Shown here in pieces: positions 34,851 to 43,047 of a stretch of 64,000 nucleotides of DNA (its first letter is position 1; every line of letters begins with the position of its first letter). This DNA comes from Roseomonas sp. KE2513 (GTDB lineage Bacteria; Pseudomonadota; Alphaproteobacteria; Acetobacterales; Acetobacteraceae): assembly GCF_016107305.1 (NCBI RefSeq), contig NZ_RCVR01000001.1:248001-312000 (forward strand), read 5' to 3'. A model generated the notes under the pieces. It saw only the letters and a program-made list of their open reading frames with translations. It was not told the origin of the DNA and did not search any database. The translations under genes were made by a program, and so were the position numbers.

Positions 34851-36326
34851 ATGACGGGCATTGAACTGAATCGCGCGAACCTCCCGCGGATCGCCGCGCC
34901 CGTGCGGCGTCCTGGCTACGACCCGGCGGGGGTGCGGGCGGGGATCGTTCATCTCGGGCTCGGCGCCTTCCACCGCGCGCACATGGCCCGCTACACCCAC
35001 GCGCTGATGGAGCGCGATCCCGGCGCGATGGGTTGGGGGATCGTCGGCGCGGGGCTGATGGCGGGCGATCGGCGCGTGCGGGAGAGCCTGGCGCCCCAGG
35101 ACGGGCTCTACACGCTGGTGGAGCGCGACGGGGTGGAGGAAAGCGTCTCCGTCATCGGCTCGCTCGCCGACGTGGTCTTCGCGGGGGAAGGCACGGAGGG
35201 GCTGCTGGCGCGGATCGACGATCCGGCGATCCGCATCGTCAGCCTGACGGTTAGCGAGAACGGCTACCTCCTGAACCCGGCGACGCGGGCGCTCGATCCG
35301 GAGCATCCGATGATCCGCGCGGACCTGGCGGCGCCGCTGCGGCCGATGAGCGCGATCGGCGTGATTGTGGAGGCCTACAGGCGGCGCATGGCGGCGGGGC
35401 GCGGCGCCTTCACGGCCATGACCTGCGACAACATACAGAACAACGGCGACGTGCTGCGCGGTGCCGTGCTCTCGCTCGCGCGGCTGCGGGACGCGCGGCT
35501 GGCGGATTGGATCGAGGCGCAGGGCGCCTTTCCCGACACGATGGTCGACCGGATCACGCCGGCGACGCGCCCGGACCATGTCGCGCATCTCGAGAGCGCC
35601 TACGGGCTGCGCGACCGCTGGCCGGTCTTCGCGGAGAGCTTCACGCAATGGGTGATCGAGGACCGCTTCGCCGCCGGGCGGCCGGAATGGGAGGCGGTGG
35701 GCGCGCAATTCGTGCCGGATGTCGCGCCCTACGAGGTGATGAAGCTGCGGCTGCTGAACGGGAGCCACTTGGCGATCGCGGCGCTGGGGCGGCTGATGGG
35801 GCACCGCTTCGTGCACCAGGTGATGGCCGATGCGCGGATGCGCGCCTACATGGCCGCGCTGATGGACCGCGAGACAGGACCGACGCTGGCGCCCGTGCAG
35901 GGCGTGGATCTTCCGGCCTACAAGCGCACCCTGATCGCGCGCTTCGCCAATCCCGCGATCGAGGACACGGTGGAGCGCATCAACACGGACGCGCCAATCA
36001 ACCTTCTGGTGATGCCTATCCAGGCGAGCCTGGCGATCGGGGGCGAGGTGGAGTTGCTGGCCCTGGCGCTGGCCGCCTGGATGCGGCGCCTGCGCGGGCA
36101 GGACGACAAGGGCGACGCGATCGAGATCCGGCACCCGTTGGCGGCGCTGCTGAGGGAGAAGGCGGCGGAGGGCGGGGCGGATCCGATGCCGCTGCTCTCC
36201 ATCGGGTCGTTCTTCGGCGAACTCGCGGGGCAGGCGCGCTTCGTGGAGGCGCTGAGGAGATGGCTGGCCTCGCTCTACGATGTCGGGGCCTCGGCAACGC
36301 TGGACCGTGCGCTCGGCGCCGGCTGA
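34851..36326 (+). CDS. Mannitol dehydrogenase family protein (fructuronate reductase / polyol dehydrogenase type)
   Basis: 491 residues. The N-terminal Rossmann domain has IVHLGLGAFHRAHMARYTHAL, and the catalytic signature is KLRLLNGSHLAIA (K-x4-N-x2-H). This matches long-chain mannitol dehydrogenases and fructuronate reductases. It interconverts a ketose or keto-uronate with a polyol or aldonate using NAD(P). Paired with the upstream dehydratase it suggests a hexuronate- or aldonate-utilising step. Exact substrate is unknown. Confidence 0.87.
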   Translation: MTGIELNRANLPRIAAPVRRPGYDPAGVRAGIVHLGLGAFHRAHMARYTHALMERDPGAMGWGIVGAGLMAGDRRVRESLAPQDGLYTLVERDGVEESVSVIGSLADVVFAGEGTEGLLARIDDPAIRIVSLTVSENGYLLNPATRALDPEHPMIRADLAAPLRPMSAIGVIVEAYRRRMAAGRGAFTAMTCDNIQNNGDVLRGAVLSLARLRDARLADWIEAQGAFPDTMVDRITPATRPDHVAHLESAYGLRDRWPVFAESFTQWVIEDRFAAGRPEWEAVGAQFVPDVAPYEVMKLRLLNGSHLAIAALGRLMGHRFVHQVMADARMRAYMAALMDRETGPTLAPVQGVDLPAYKRTLIARFANPAIEDTVERINTDAPINLLVMPIQASLAIGGEVELLALALAAWMRRLRGQDDKGDAIEIRHPLAALLREKAAEGGADPMPLLSIGSFFGELAGQARFVEALRRWLASLYDVGASATLDRALGAG

Positions 36327-36329
36327 TGC

Positions 36330-36351
36330 GGGCGGGGATCGCTCCCCGCCC
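36330..36351. terminator. Bidirectional terminator in a 33-base convergent gap
   Basis: GGCGGGGA (36331-36338) and TCCCCGCC (36343-36350) form a perfect stem with a TCGC loop, extended by one more G-C pair. It fills most of the gap between the mannitol-dehydrogenase-like gene and the convergent ugpB-like gene. Confidence 0.5.
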
Positions 36352-36359
36352 CCGCTTCG

Positions 36360-37715
36360 TCAGTTGTTGCGGTTGGTGCGCTCGAAATTGCGGAGCACCT
36401 GGTTGCCGCGGGTGTTCATGTTGGCCAGGGACTGCTGCGCGTTCTGGCCGCCCTGGAAGGCCCGCTCCATCTCCTCCTGGATGATGTTGCGGATCTCGAT
36501 GAAGCCGCCGAGACGGATGCCGCGGCTGTTCGGCGTGGGCTCGCCGCCGCGCAGCATCTGCTCGATCGGCACGTCGGCGCCAGGGTTGCGGGCGTAGTAG
36601 TTCTGGCTGCGGCTCAGCTCATAAGCGGCGCGGGTCACGGGGACGTAGCCGGTGTCCTGGTGCCACTTCGCCATCACGGCTGGGCTGGTGGCATAGCGGA
36701 AGAACTCCGCCACGCCGCGCCACTCCTCGGTGCTGCGCGTGTTGTTCGGCCCGCGGTTCATCGACCAGAGGGCGGCGCCGCCGATGATGGAGTTGTGCGG
36801 CGAGGTGCCCTCGTAGAAGGGCAGCATGGCCGCACCCCACTGGAAACGCGCCTCGCGCTCGATGCGCCCGCGCAGGCCGGAGGAGCCGAAGGTGATCGCG
36901 CACTCGCCGGCGGGGAAGATCGGGTCGGCCGTTGAGTCGCGGCCGCCGTAGCGGAACAGGCCGTCCTTCTGCCAGCGGACGAGGTTCTCGAGATGCTTGA
37001 CCATCAGCGGGTTGGTCAGGTTCAGCTCGGTGTTGAGGCCCTCGAAGCCGTTGGCGCGGCTGGCGAGCGGCACGTCGTGAATGGCGAGCAGTTCCTCGAC
37101 CATCACCCAGCTCGGCCAGGAGCTCGTCATGGGACAGGCGATGCCGGCGGCCTTCAGCTTCACCGCCGCCTGCTCCACGCCTTCCCAGGTCTGGGGGAAG
37201 GTATTCACGTCCAGCCCGGCGCGCTGGAACATATCCTTGTTGTAGAAGGCGATGGCGGTGCTGCTGTTGAACGGCATGGCCATCAGCCGGCCGTCGGCGG
37301 TGCTGTAGTAGCCGGCGACGGGACCGATGAAGTCGCGCGTGTCGATCGCGACGCCGGTCTCAGCCAGCATCTCGTGCAGCGGCTTCACGGCGCGGCCAGC
37401 AGTCATCATCGTGCCCGTGCCGACCTCGAACATCTGCACGATGTGCGGCGCGGTGTTCGCGCGGAAGGCGGCGATGGCGGCCACCACCGTCTCGGCATAG
37501 CTGCCGCGGAAGGAGGGAACGACCTTGTAGCGGCTCTGGCTGGCGTTGAAGTCCGCCGCGATCTGCTCCAGCTGCGGACCGGCGGGCGGGGTAAGGCCGT
37601 GCCAGAACTGGATTTCGATGGGCTGGCCGGCCGGCGCCTGCGCGCGGGCGGGCATCCAGCTGGAGGCGAGGGCGGACAGCGCGAGGGCGCTGGCCGCGAG
37701 TGAGCGTCGCCGCAT
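36360..37715 (-). CDS. UgpB-type ABC transporter substrate-binding protein
   Basis: 451 residues from the ATG at 37715 (a GTG two codons upstream is also possible). A signal peptide with a twin-Arg start, MRRRSLAASALALSALASSW, ends near PARAQ. The mature part opens IEIQFWHGLTPPAGPQLEQI, typical of sugar/glycerol-3-phosphate receptors of the UgpB group, and it keeps PFNSSTAIAFYNKDMF. Predicted ligand is glycerol-3-phosphate or a glycerophosphodiester. No UgpA, UgpE or UgpC genes are next to it, so the rest of the transporter must be elsewhere. AAGGAGG precedes the start. Confidence 0.86.
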   Translation of the reverse strand: MRRRSLAASALALSALASSWMPARAQAPAGQPIEIQFWHGLTPPAGPQLEQIAADFNASQSRYKVVPSFRGSYAETVVAAIAAFRANTAPHIVQMFEVGTGTMMTAGRAVKPLHEMLAETGVAIDTRDFIGPVAGYYSTADGRLMAMPFNSSTAIAFYNKDMFQRAGLDVNTFPQTWEGVEQAAVKLKAAGIACPMTSSWPSWVMVEELLAIHDVPLASRANGFEGLNTELNLTNPLMVKHLENLVRWQKDGLFRYGGRDSTADPIFPAGECAITFGSSGLRGRIEREARFQWGAAMLPFYEGTSPHNSIIGGAALWSMNRGPNNTRSTEEWRGVAEFFRYATSPAVMAKWHQDTGYVPVTRAAYELSRSQNYYARNPGADVPIEQMLRGGEPTPNSRGIRLGGFIEIRNIIQEEMERAFQGGQNAQQSLANMNTRGNQVLRNFERTNRNN

Positions 37716-37852
37716 GGGCACGAGACCTCCTTGGACCTTGGGTGCCGCCGTGAGCTAGCGGCCCTTTGTTTCAGTGATCTTACAGGAAGGCGACGGATTT
37801 GTGGAAGGCTCCGCAACGGCCTGTGGAAGGGCGGTCATCGGGACAGGAATCA

Positions 37853-37888
37853 GAAAGGGGCCGGGGGATCTCTCCCCCAGCCCTTTTC
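37853..37888 (-). terminator. Terminator after degP
   Basis: A long stem-loop of about 16 base pairs with a TCTC loop. GAAAGGGGC-type and GCCCTTTTC-type arms pair with one G-T and one C-A exception. It begins ten bases after the degP stop on the minus strand. The upper and lower arms carry CTTTT and GAAAG, so transcription may end from either side. Confidence 0.55.
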
Positions 37889-37897
37889 CGCGGCGAC

Positions 37898-39430
37898 CTA
37901 GTTGCGCCGCTGGTTCCCGTCCTCGCGCAGGCGGAGCGGCACGAAACGCTGGCCCTGCGCGCCCTCGATCAGCAGCAGGGCCGTGGCGCGGTTCTGGCGG
38001 CGGAGCGCCTCGATGCGGGTCTGCACCTCCTGCGGGGTGTTCACGCGCTCCTGCTGCACCTCCACGATCACGTCGCCGGGGCGCAGGTCGCGCTCGGCGG
38101 CACTGCCGCCCTGGTCCACGTCGGTGATCAGCACGCCGCGCTGCTCGGGGCGCAGGCTGAAGCGTTCGCGCGCCTCGGGCGTGATCGGGCCGACCTTCAG
38201 GCCGAGACCAGACAGCTCCACCACCTGGCTACGGGGCTGGGCCGGGGTGGCGCCGCGGGCCTGAGCCTCGGCCTGATCGGCGGGCAGCTCGGCGATGGTG
38301 ACGTTGACCGTCTCCTCCTTGCCATCGCGCCAGACGACGACTGGCGCTTCGGTGCCGACGCGGGTCTCGGCCACGATGCGCGGCAGGGTGCGCATCTCGC
38401 GCACGTCTTGGTTGTTGAAGCGCAAGATGACGTCGCCATTGCGGATGCCGCCCTTGGCGGCCGGTCCGTCCTCCTGCGCGCGGGCGACGAGGGCGCCGCG
38501 GCTGCCGCCCTTGAGACCGAGGCTGTCGGCGATCTCGTCCGTCACCTGCTGGATGTTCACGCCGAGCCAGCCGCGGCGCACGCGGCCGCCGTCGCGCAGC
38601 TGAGCCACGATCCCGCGGGCGAGGTTCGAGGGAATCGCGAAGCCGATGCCGATCGAGCCGCCGGAGGGCGAGTAGATGGCGGTGTTGATGCCCACGACCT
38701 TGCCGGCCATGTCGAAGAGCGGGCCGCCCGAGTTGCCGCGGTTGATCGCCGCGTCGGTCTGGATGAAGTCGTCGTAGAGCCCCTGGCGGATATCGCGCGA
38801 GCGGGCCGAGATGATGCCGGCCGACACCGAGGAGGCGAGGCCGAAGGGATTGCCGATGGCGAGCACCCAGTCGCCGACCTGCGCATCGTCGGAATTGCCG
38901 AAATCGACGGAGGTGAGCTGGCGGTCGGTCTTGATGCGCAGCACCGCGATGTCAGTGCGCGGATCGGTGCCGACGAGCTCGGCGGGGAGCGTCGTGTTGT
39001 CGCTCAGCACCACGTTGATCTCGGTACCGCCCTCGACGACGTGGTTGTTGGTGACCACGAGCTTCTCGGCGGCGTCGATGATGAAGCCGGAGCCGAGCGA
39101 GGTGCCGCGGCGCTGCTGCGGGGAGGGCTGGTTCGGGCCGCGCTGGCCGGGCGGGCGGTTGCGCTCAAGGAAGTCGCGGAAGAACTCTTCGAAGGGGCTG
39201 CCGGGTGGGGCCTGGGGCGCGTCCGGCGCGTCGGGGCGCGCGGCGTTGCGCGCGGTGGGCGCGGTGGTCACCTGCACGCTGACCACCGCAGGCAGGAGCT
39301 GCTGCGCGAGCGGGCGGAAGGAGGTGGGGGCGTCCCGCATCGGGGTCTGCGCGAGCGCGGGCCCCATGGGGGCCGCGGCAAGGGCCGCAATCAGCGCGAG
39401 CGTGGTCGAAATCGGCAGGCGGAAGCGCAC
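37898..39430 (-). CDS. degP: DegP/HtrA-family periplasmic serine protease
   Basis: 510 residues from the chosen GTG at 39430, which has GAAGGGA eight bases upstream and a clean signal peptide (MRFRLPISTTLALIAALAAA). In-frame GTGs lie at 39436 and 39463. The catalytic triad is His130 (TNNHVV), Asp160 (DPRTD) and Ser234 (NRGNSGGPLFD). Two PDZ domains fill about residues 290-500 (VRRGWLGVNIQ; RPGDVIVEV). It degrades or holds misfolded periplasmic proteins. It follows hflK-hflC on the same strand, the usual alphaproteobacterial order, forming a membrane quality-control unit. Confidence 0.93.
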   Translation of the reverse strand: MRFRLPISTTLALIAALAAAPMGPALAQTPMRDAPTSFRPLAQQLLPAVVSVQVTTAPTARNAARPDAPDAPQAPPGSPFEEFFRDFLERNRPPGQRGPNQPSPQQRRGTSLGSGFIIDAAEKLVVTNNHVVEGGTEINVVLSDNTTLPAELVGTDPRTDIAVLRIKTDRQLTSVDFGNSDDAQVGDWVLAIGNPFGLASSVSAGIISARSRDIRQGLYDDFIQTDAAINRGNSGGPLFDMAGKVVGINTAIYSPSGGSIGIGFAIPSNLARGIVAQLRDGGRVRRGWLGVNIQQVTDEIADSLGLKGGSRGALVARAQEDGPAAKGGIRNGDVILRFNNQDVREMRTLPRIVAETRVGTEAPVVVWRDGKEETVNVTIAELPADQAEAQARGATPAQPRSQVVELSGLGLKVGPITPEARERFSLRPEQRGVLITDVDQGGSAAERDLRPGDVIVEVQQERVNTPQEVQTRIEALRRQNRATALLLIEGAQGQRFVPLRLREDGNQRRN

Positions 39431-39573
39431 GGGCACGTTCCCTTCGGGGGGTTGGTTCGTCACTCCCGCGAGATTTGGCCCGAACGCCCGGCCCGGGAAG
39501 GGCCTTGCCCGCCCAAAGGGGGATGGGTGCGATCACGCCTCGGTGGGAGTAACTCTTTTTAGGCTGGAAATGA

Positions 39574-39593
39574 CCCGCGCCCTGGGGCGCGGG
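39574..39593 (-). terminator. Hairpin after hflC
   Basis: CCCGCGCC (39574-39581) and GGCGCGGG (39586-39593) form a perfect 8-base stem with a CTGG loop, 12 bases past the hflC stop on the minus strand. It could reduce read-through into degP. The 174-base gap from hflC to degP holds no gene. Confidence 0.42.
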
Positions 39594-39604
39594 CCTGTCT
39601 GGGT

Positions 39605-40522
39605 TCAGGGCGCGGCAGCGGCCGGCGCGGCAGGCACCGCCGCGGGGGCGGCACCCGGCTCGGGCAGGTCGCGGAAGAAGCGGAAGAACTCGCCCTCGGG
39701 TGCCATAAGGATGCGGGACTCGCCACCCTCCGAGAAGGCCTCGCGATAGGCCTGCATGGCGCGCCAGAAGGCGAAGAACTCCGGGTCGCGCTGGAAGGCA
39801 TCGGCGGAGATGCGGATCGCCTCCTGCTCGCCCTGACCGCGGAGGATGTCGGCGCTAGCGCCGCCCTCGGCCAGCAGCACCGTGCGGTCGCGGTCGGCGG
39901 TCGCGCGGATGCGGGTGGCCTGCTCGGCGCCCTCTGCGCGGGCCTCGCGCGCCACACGCTCGCGCTCGGACTGCATGCGCGAGAGCACGGCCTGGGTATT
40001 CTCCTCCGGCAGGTCGGCGCGGCGGATGCGGACATCGGCCACCTCGATCCCGAAGCGCTTGGCCTCCACGTTCACCTGATCGCGGATCTCGTTCATCACG
40101 CGCAGCCGCTCGGCCGAGAGGACGGAGAGGAGCGACTCGTTGCCGAGCACGCGGCGCAGCGCCGAGGAGACGATGGAGGCAAGGCGCCCGCGGATGCCGC
40201 TCTCGGCCACGCCCGCGGTCTGGAAGAAGAGCAGCGGGTCGACGATGCGGTAGCGGGTGAAGCTGTCGACGATCAGGCGGCGCTGGTCGCCGAGGATCAG
40301 CTCCTCACCCGGTCCCTCGAAGTCGAGGAGGCGGCGGTCGAGGGCGATCACGCTCTGGATGAAGGGCACCTTCGCGTGCAGGCCGGGCGTCTGGATCACG
40401 CGCACGGGCTGGCCGAACTGCGTGATCAGTACCTGCTGCGTCTGCTGCACCGTGAACAGCGAGGAGGCGGCGGTGACGAGGATGACGGCCGCCGCGATGG
40501 CGGCGATGGTCAGGCGGTTCAT
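39605..40522 (-). CDS. hflC: HflC protease modulator (SPFH/Band 7)
   Basis: 305 residues. An N-terminal membrane segment spans about residues 5-23, followed by the SPFH domain with VLITQFGQPVRVIQTPGLHAK and the helical ERLRVMNEIRDQVNVEAKRFG region. The C terminus is Pro/Ala-rich. With HflK it forms a cage that restrains the FtsH protease at the inner membrane. The start overlaps the hflK stop (ATGA), so translation is coupled. Confidence 0.94.
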   Translation of the reverse strand: MNRLTIAAIAAAVILVTAASSLFTVQQTQQVLITQFGQPVRVIQTPGLHAKVPFIQSVIALDRRLLDFEGPGEELILGDQRRLIVDSFTRYRIVDPLLFFQTAGVAESGIRGRLASIVSSALRRVLGNESLLSVLSAERLRVMNEIRDQVNVEAKRFGIEVADVRIRRADLPEENTQAVLSRMQSERERVAREARAEGAEQATRIRATADRDRTVLLAEGGASADILRGQGEQEAIRISADAFQRDPEFFAFWRAMQAYREAFSEGGESRILMAPEGEFFRFFRDLPEPGAAPAAVPAAPAAAAP

Positions 40523-41748
40523 CGGCCAACTCCCGGCTGCGGCACGCGCGGCGGCGGGGGCATGCTGGGCACGCTGCCAGCGACGGCAGGCGGTGCCGGC
40601 CGGACGGCAGGCTGCGCCGGGCGGCCATTGTCGAGGTTGAGCAGCGGGACGAGTCCTTGCAGGCGGTTGTCCACGATGATCTTCGGGTTGCGGCGGAGGA
40701 TATCCTCCATCGTCTCGAGGTAGATGCGGCGCATCGTGACCTCGCGCGCGACCTGGTAGGAGGAGAGGACCGAGACGAAGCGCGCCGCCTCGCCGCGGGC
40801 GCGGGCGATCTGGCTGTCCTTCTGGCCCTGCGCCTCCTGCACCATCCGCGCGGCTTCGCCTCGGGCGCGGGGGATGATGTCGTTGCGGTAGGATTCCGCC
40901 TCGTTGCGGGCGCGCTCGCGGTCGGCATTCGCGCGCTGGACGTCGCGGAAGGCCTCGATGACGGCGCCGGGCGGATCGACCTTCTGGAGCTGCACCTGCG
41001 TGATCTCCACGCCCGCGCGATACTGGTCGAGGATCGCCTGGGTGCCGAGGCGGACCTGCTGCTCGATCTGCGCGCGCGCTTCCGTCAGCGCGGGCTGGAT
41101 GGGCGTGCGGCCGATCACCTCGCGCATCATGCTCTCAGCGGCGGACTTCACGGTGACGTCGGGGTTGCGCGTGTTGAAGAGGTACTCGCCGGCATCGCGG
41201 ATCCGCCAGAAGACGGCGAAGTCGATGTCGATGATGTTCTCGTCGCCGGTCAGCATCATGCTCTCCTCGATCACGTCGCGGGAGGGCGTGGGGCGCTGGG
41301 CAATGGCGCCGGAGTCGACGGCGCTGCGGAAGCCGACATCGACGCGGTTGATGCGGGTGACGCGCGGCGTCGTCACGCTCTCGACCGGCCAGGGGATGCG
41401 GTAGTTCAGGCCCGGCGGCGTCGTGCGGTTGAAGGCGCCGAAGCGCATGACCACGCCCTGCTCGTCCGGCTGCACGCGGTAGAAGCCAGAGGCCGCCCAG
41501 GCGCCGATAGCCAGGACGGCGAGAACCGCCAGACCCCTGCCGCCGCCGCGCCCGAAACCGGTGCCGCCCCCGCGGGGAAGCCAGCGGCGCACCGCGTCCT
41601 GCGCCTGTCGGATGGCGTCGTCGAGGTCCGGACCTCGGCCGCTGCCGCCGCCTCCACCGGGAGGCGGGACGCCCCAGGGGCCTTGCGGACGGTTACCGCC
41701 GCCGGGAGATCCCCACGGGTTCGGTCCGCCGCTGTTGTTCCACGGCAT
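40519..41748 (-). CDS. hflK: HflK protease modulator (SPFH/Band 7)
   Basis: 409 residues. A Gly/Pro-rich cytosolic N-terminus (residues 1-70) leads to a membrane segment at about 72-90 and the SPFH domain starting VQPDEQGVVMRFGAFN. EAESYRNDIIPRARGEAAR is the typical coiled helix. The C terminus is Pro-rich. It pairs with HflC to regulate FtsH. It is the first gene of the hflK-hflC-degP cluster and is divergent from mrp; the gap of 152 bases must hold promoters for both. Confidence 0.94.
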   Translation of the reverse strand: MPWNNSGGPNPWGSPGGGNRPQGPWGVPPPGGGGGSGRGPDLDDAIRQAQDAVRRWLPRGGGTGFGRGGGRGLAVLAVLAIGAWAASGFYRVQPDEQGVVMRFGAFNRTTPPGLNYRIPWPVESVTTPRVTRINRVDVGFRSAVDSGAIAQRPTPSRDVIEESMMLTGDENIIDIDFAVFWRIRDAGEYLFNTRNPDVTVKSAAESMMREVIGRTPIQPALTEARAQIEQQVRLGTQAILDQYRAGVEITQVQLQKVDPPGAVIEAFRDVQRANADRERARNEAESYRNDIIPRARGEAARMVQEAQGQKDSQIARARGEAARFVSVLSSYQVAREVTMRRIYLETMEDILRRNPKIIVDNRLQGLVPLLNLDNGRPAQPAVRPAPPAVAGSVPSMPPPPRVPQPGVGR

Positions 41749-41900
41749 GGGCCGGTCGCACTCCCTCTCGTCAAAGGCGCGGCCCCGCCCGCTTGCGCGG
41801 GGTCGGGGCCGCCCATATGGCATTCTCGGCCCGGCACCCCTTTTTCGGTGCTGTTCCAGGCACATCGCCATGTTGGCCGGGTATGGGGGGTTTTCAAGCG

Positions 41901-43016
41901 ATGGTGAGCGGTCTGGAAGCGGCGGTTCGGGCGGCGCTGGGGCGGGTGCGGGATCCGGGGACGGGGCGCGACGTGGTCTCGGCCGGCATGGTCGGCGGCG
42001 TCGCGGTGCGGGACGGCATGGTGCAAGTGGAGATCGCCGTACCGCGCGAGCGGGCGCGGGCGATGGAGCCGCTGCGCGCCGCGGTGGAGGCTGCGCTGCG
42101 GGCGGTGCCCGGCGTTCTCTCGGCCAGCGCGGTGCTGACGGCACATAGGGAGGCGCCCCCCTCCCCTGCGCCGGCCCAGGCACCCCCACAGGCGCATGGC
42201 GGGCGGCCGGGGGCGGCGATGCTGCTGGGAGAGGTGGGGGCGGTGATCGCCGTCGCCTCCGGCAAGGGCGGCGTGGGCAAGTCCACGACGGCAGTGAACC
42301 TAGCGGTCGCGCTCGCTCAGAAGGGGCTGCGCGTGGGGCTGCTGGACGCCGACATCTACGGCCCCTCCCTGCCGCAGATGCTCGGCACGACGGAAAAGCC
42401 GCGGACGGCGGAGGGGCGGATCGTCCCGATCGAGCGCTGGGGGCTGAAGGCGATGTCGATCGGCTTCCTGGTGGACCAGGAGACGCCGATGGTCTGGCGC
42501 GGGCCGATGGTGATGGGCGCGCTGGAGCAGATGATGTCCCAGGTCGAGTGGGGCGCGCTGGACGTGATGGTGGTGGACATGCCGCCGGGCACGGGGGACA
42601 CGCAGCTCACCATGTCGCAGCGGGTGGCGCTGCGGGGCGCGGTGATCGTCTCCACGCCGCAGGACGTCGCGCTGCTCGACGCGCGGCGGGGCATCCGCAT
42701 GTTCGAGAAGGTGAACGTGCCCGTGCTCGGGCTCGTCGAGAACATGAGCTACTTCTGCTGCCCCAACTGCAATCACCGGAGCGAAATCTTCGGCCATGGC
42801 GGTGCGCGCGCGGAGGCGGCGCGTCTCGGGGTCGAGTTCCTGGGGGAGCTGCCGCTGACGCTCGCGGTGCGGGAGCTTTCCGATGCCGGAAAGCCAGTGG
42901 TGCTGGCCGCACCCGATACGCACGAGGCCGCGGCCTATCGCGCGATCGCCGACCGCGTCTGGGAGAAGGCCTCGGCGCCCGCAGGCCTGGTAGGACCGAG
43001 GATCGTGGTGGACTAG
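41901..43016 (+). CDS. mrp: Mrp/NBP35 (ApbC) family iron-sulfur carrier ATPase
   Basis: 371 residues from the ATG at 41901; an in-frame ATG at 41883 would add six. The N-terminal MIP18-like domain covers about residues 1-80 and is joined by a Pro-rich linker. The deviant Walker A is ASGKGGVGKSTT, with DADIYGPSLP after it. The bridging CxxC of the dimer is in YFCCPNCNH. It binds a [4Fe-4S] cluster at the dimer interface and passes it to target proteins. Divergent from hflK. Confidence 0.93.
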   Translation: MVSGLEAAVRAALGRVRDPGTGRDVVSAGMVGGVAVRDGMVQVEIAVPRERARAMEPLRAAVEAALRAVPGVLSASAVLTAHREAPPSPAPAQAPPQAHGGRPGAAMLLGEVGAVIAVASGKGGVGKSTTAVNLAVALAQKGLRVGLLDADIYGPSLPQMLGTTEKPRTAEGRIVPIERWGLKAMSIGFLVDQETPMVWRGPMVMGALEQMMSQVEWGALDVMVVDMPPGTGDTQLTMSQRVALRGAVIVSTPQDVALLDARRGIRMFEKVNVPVLGLVENMSYFCCPNCNHRSEIFGHGGARAEAARLGVEFLGELPLTLAVRELSDAGKPVVLAAPDTHEAAAYRAIADRVWEKASAPAGLVGPRIVVD

Positions 43017-43033
43017 GAGGCCAGGGCGGCCTC
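43017..43033. terminator. Hairpin between convergent mrp and acyltransferase genes
   Basis: GAGGCC and GGCCTC pair around AGGGC directly after the mrp stop. Short but placed where a terminator is expected. Confidence 0.3.
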
Positions 43034-43047
43034 GTGGCGCCGCCCGT

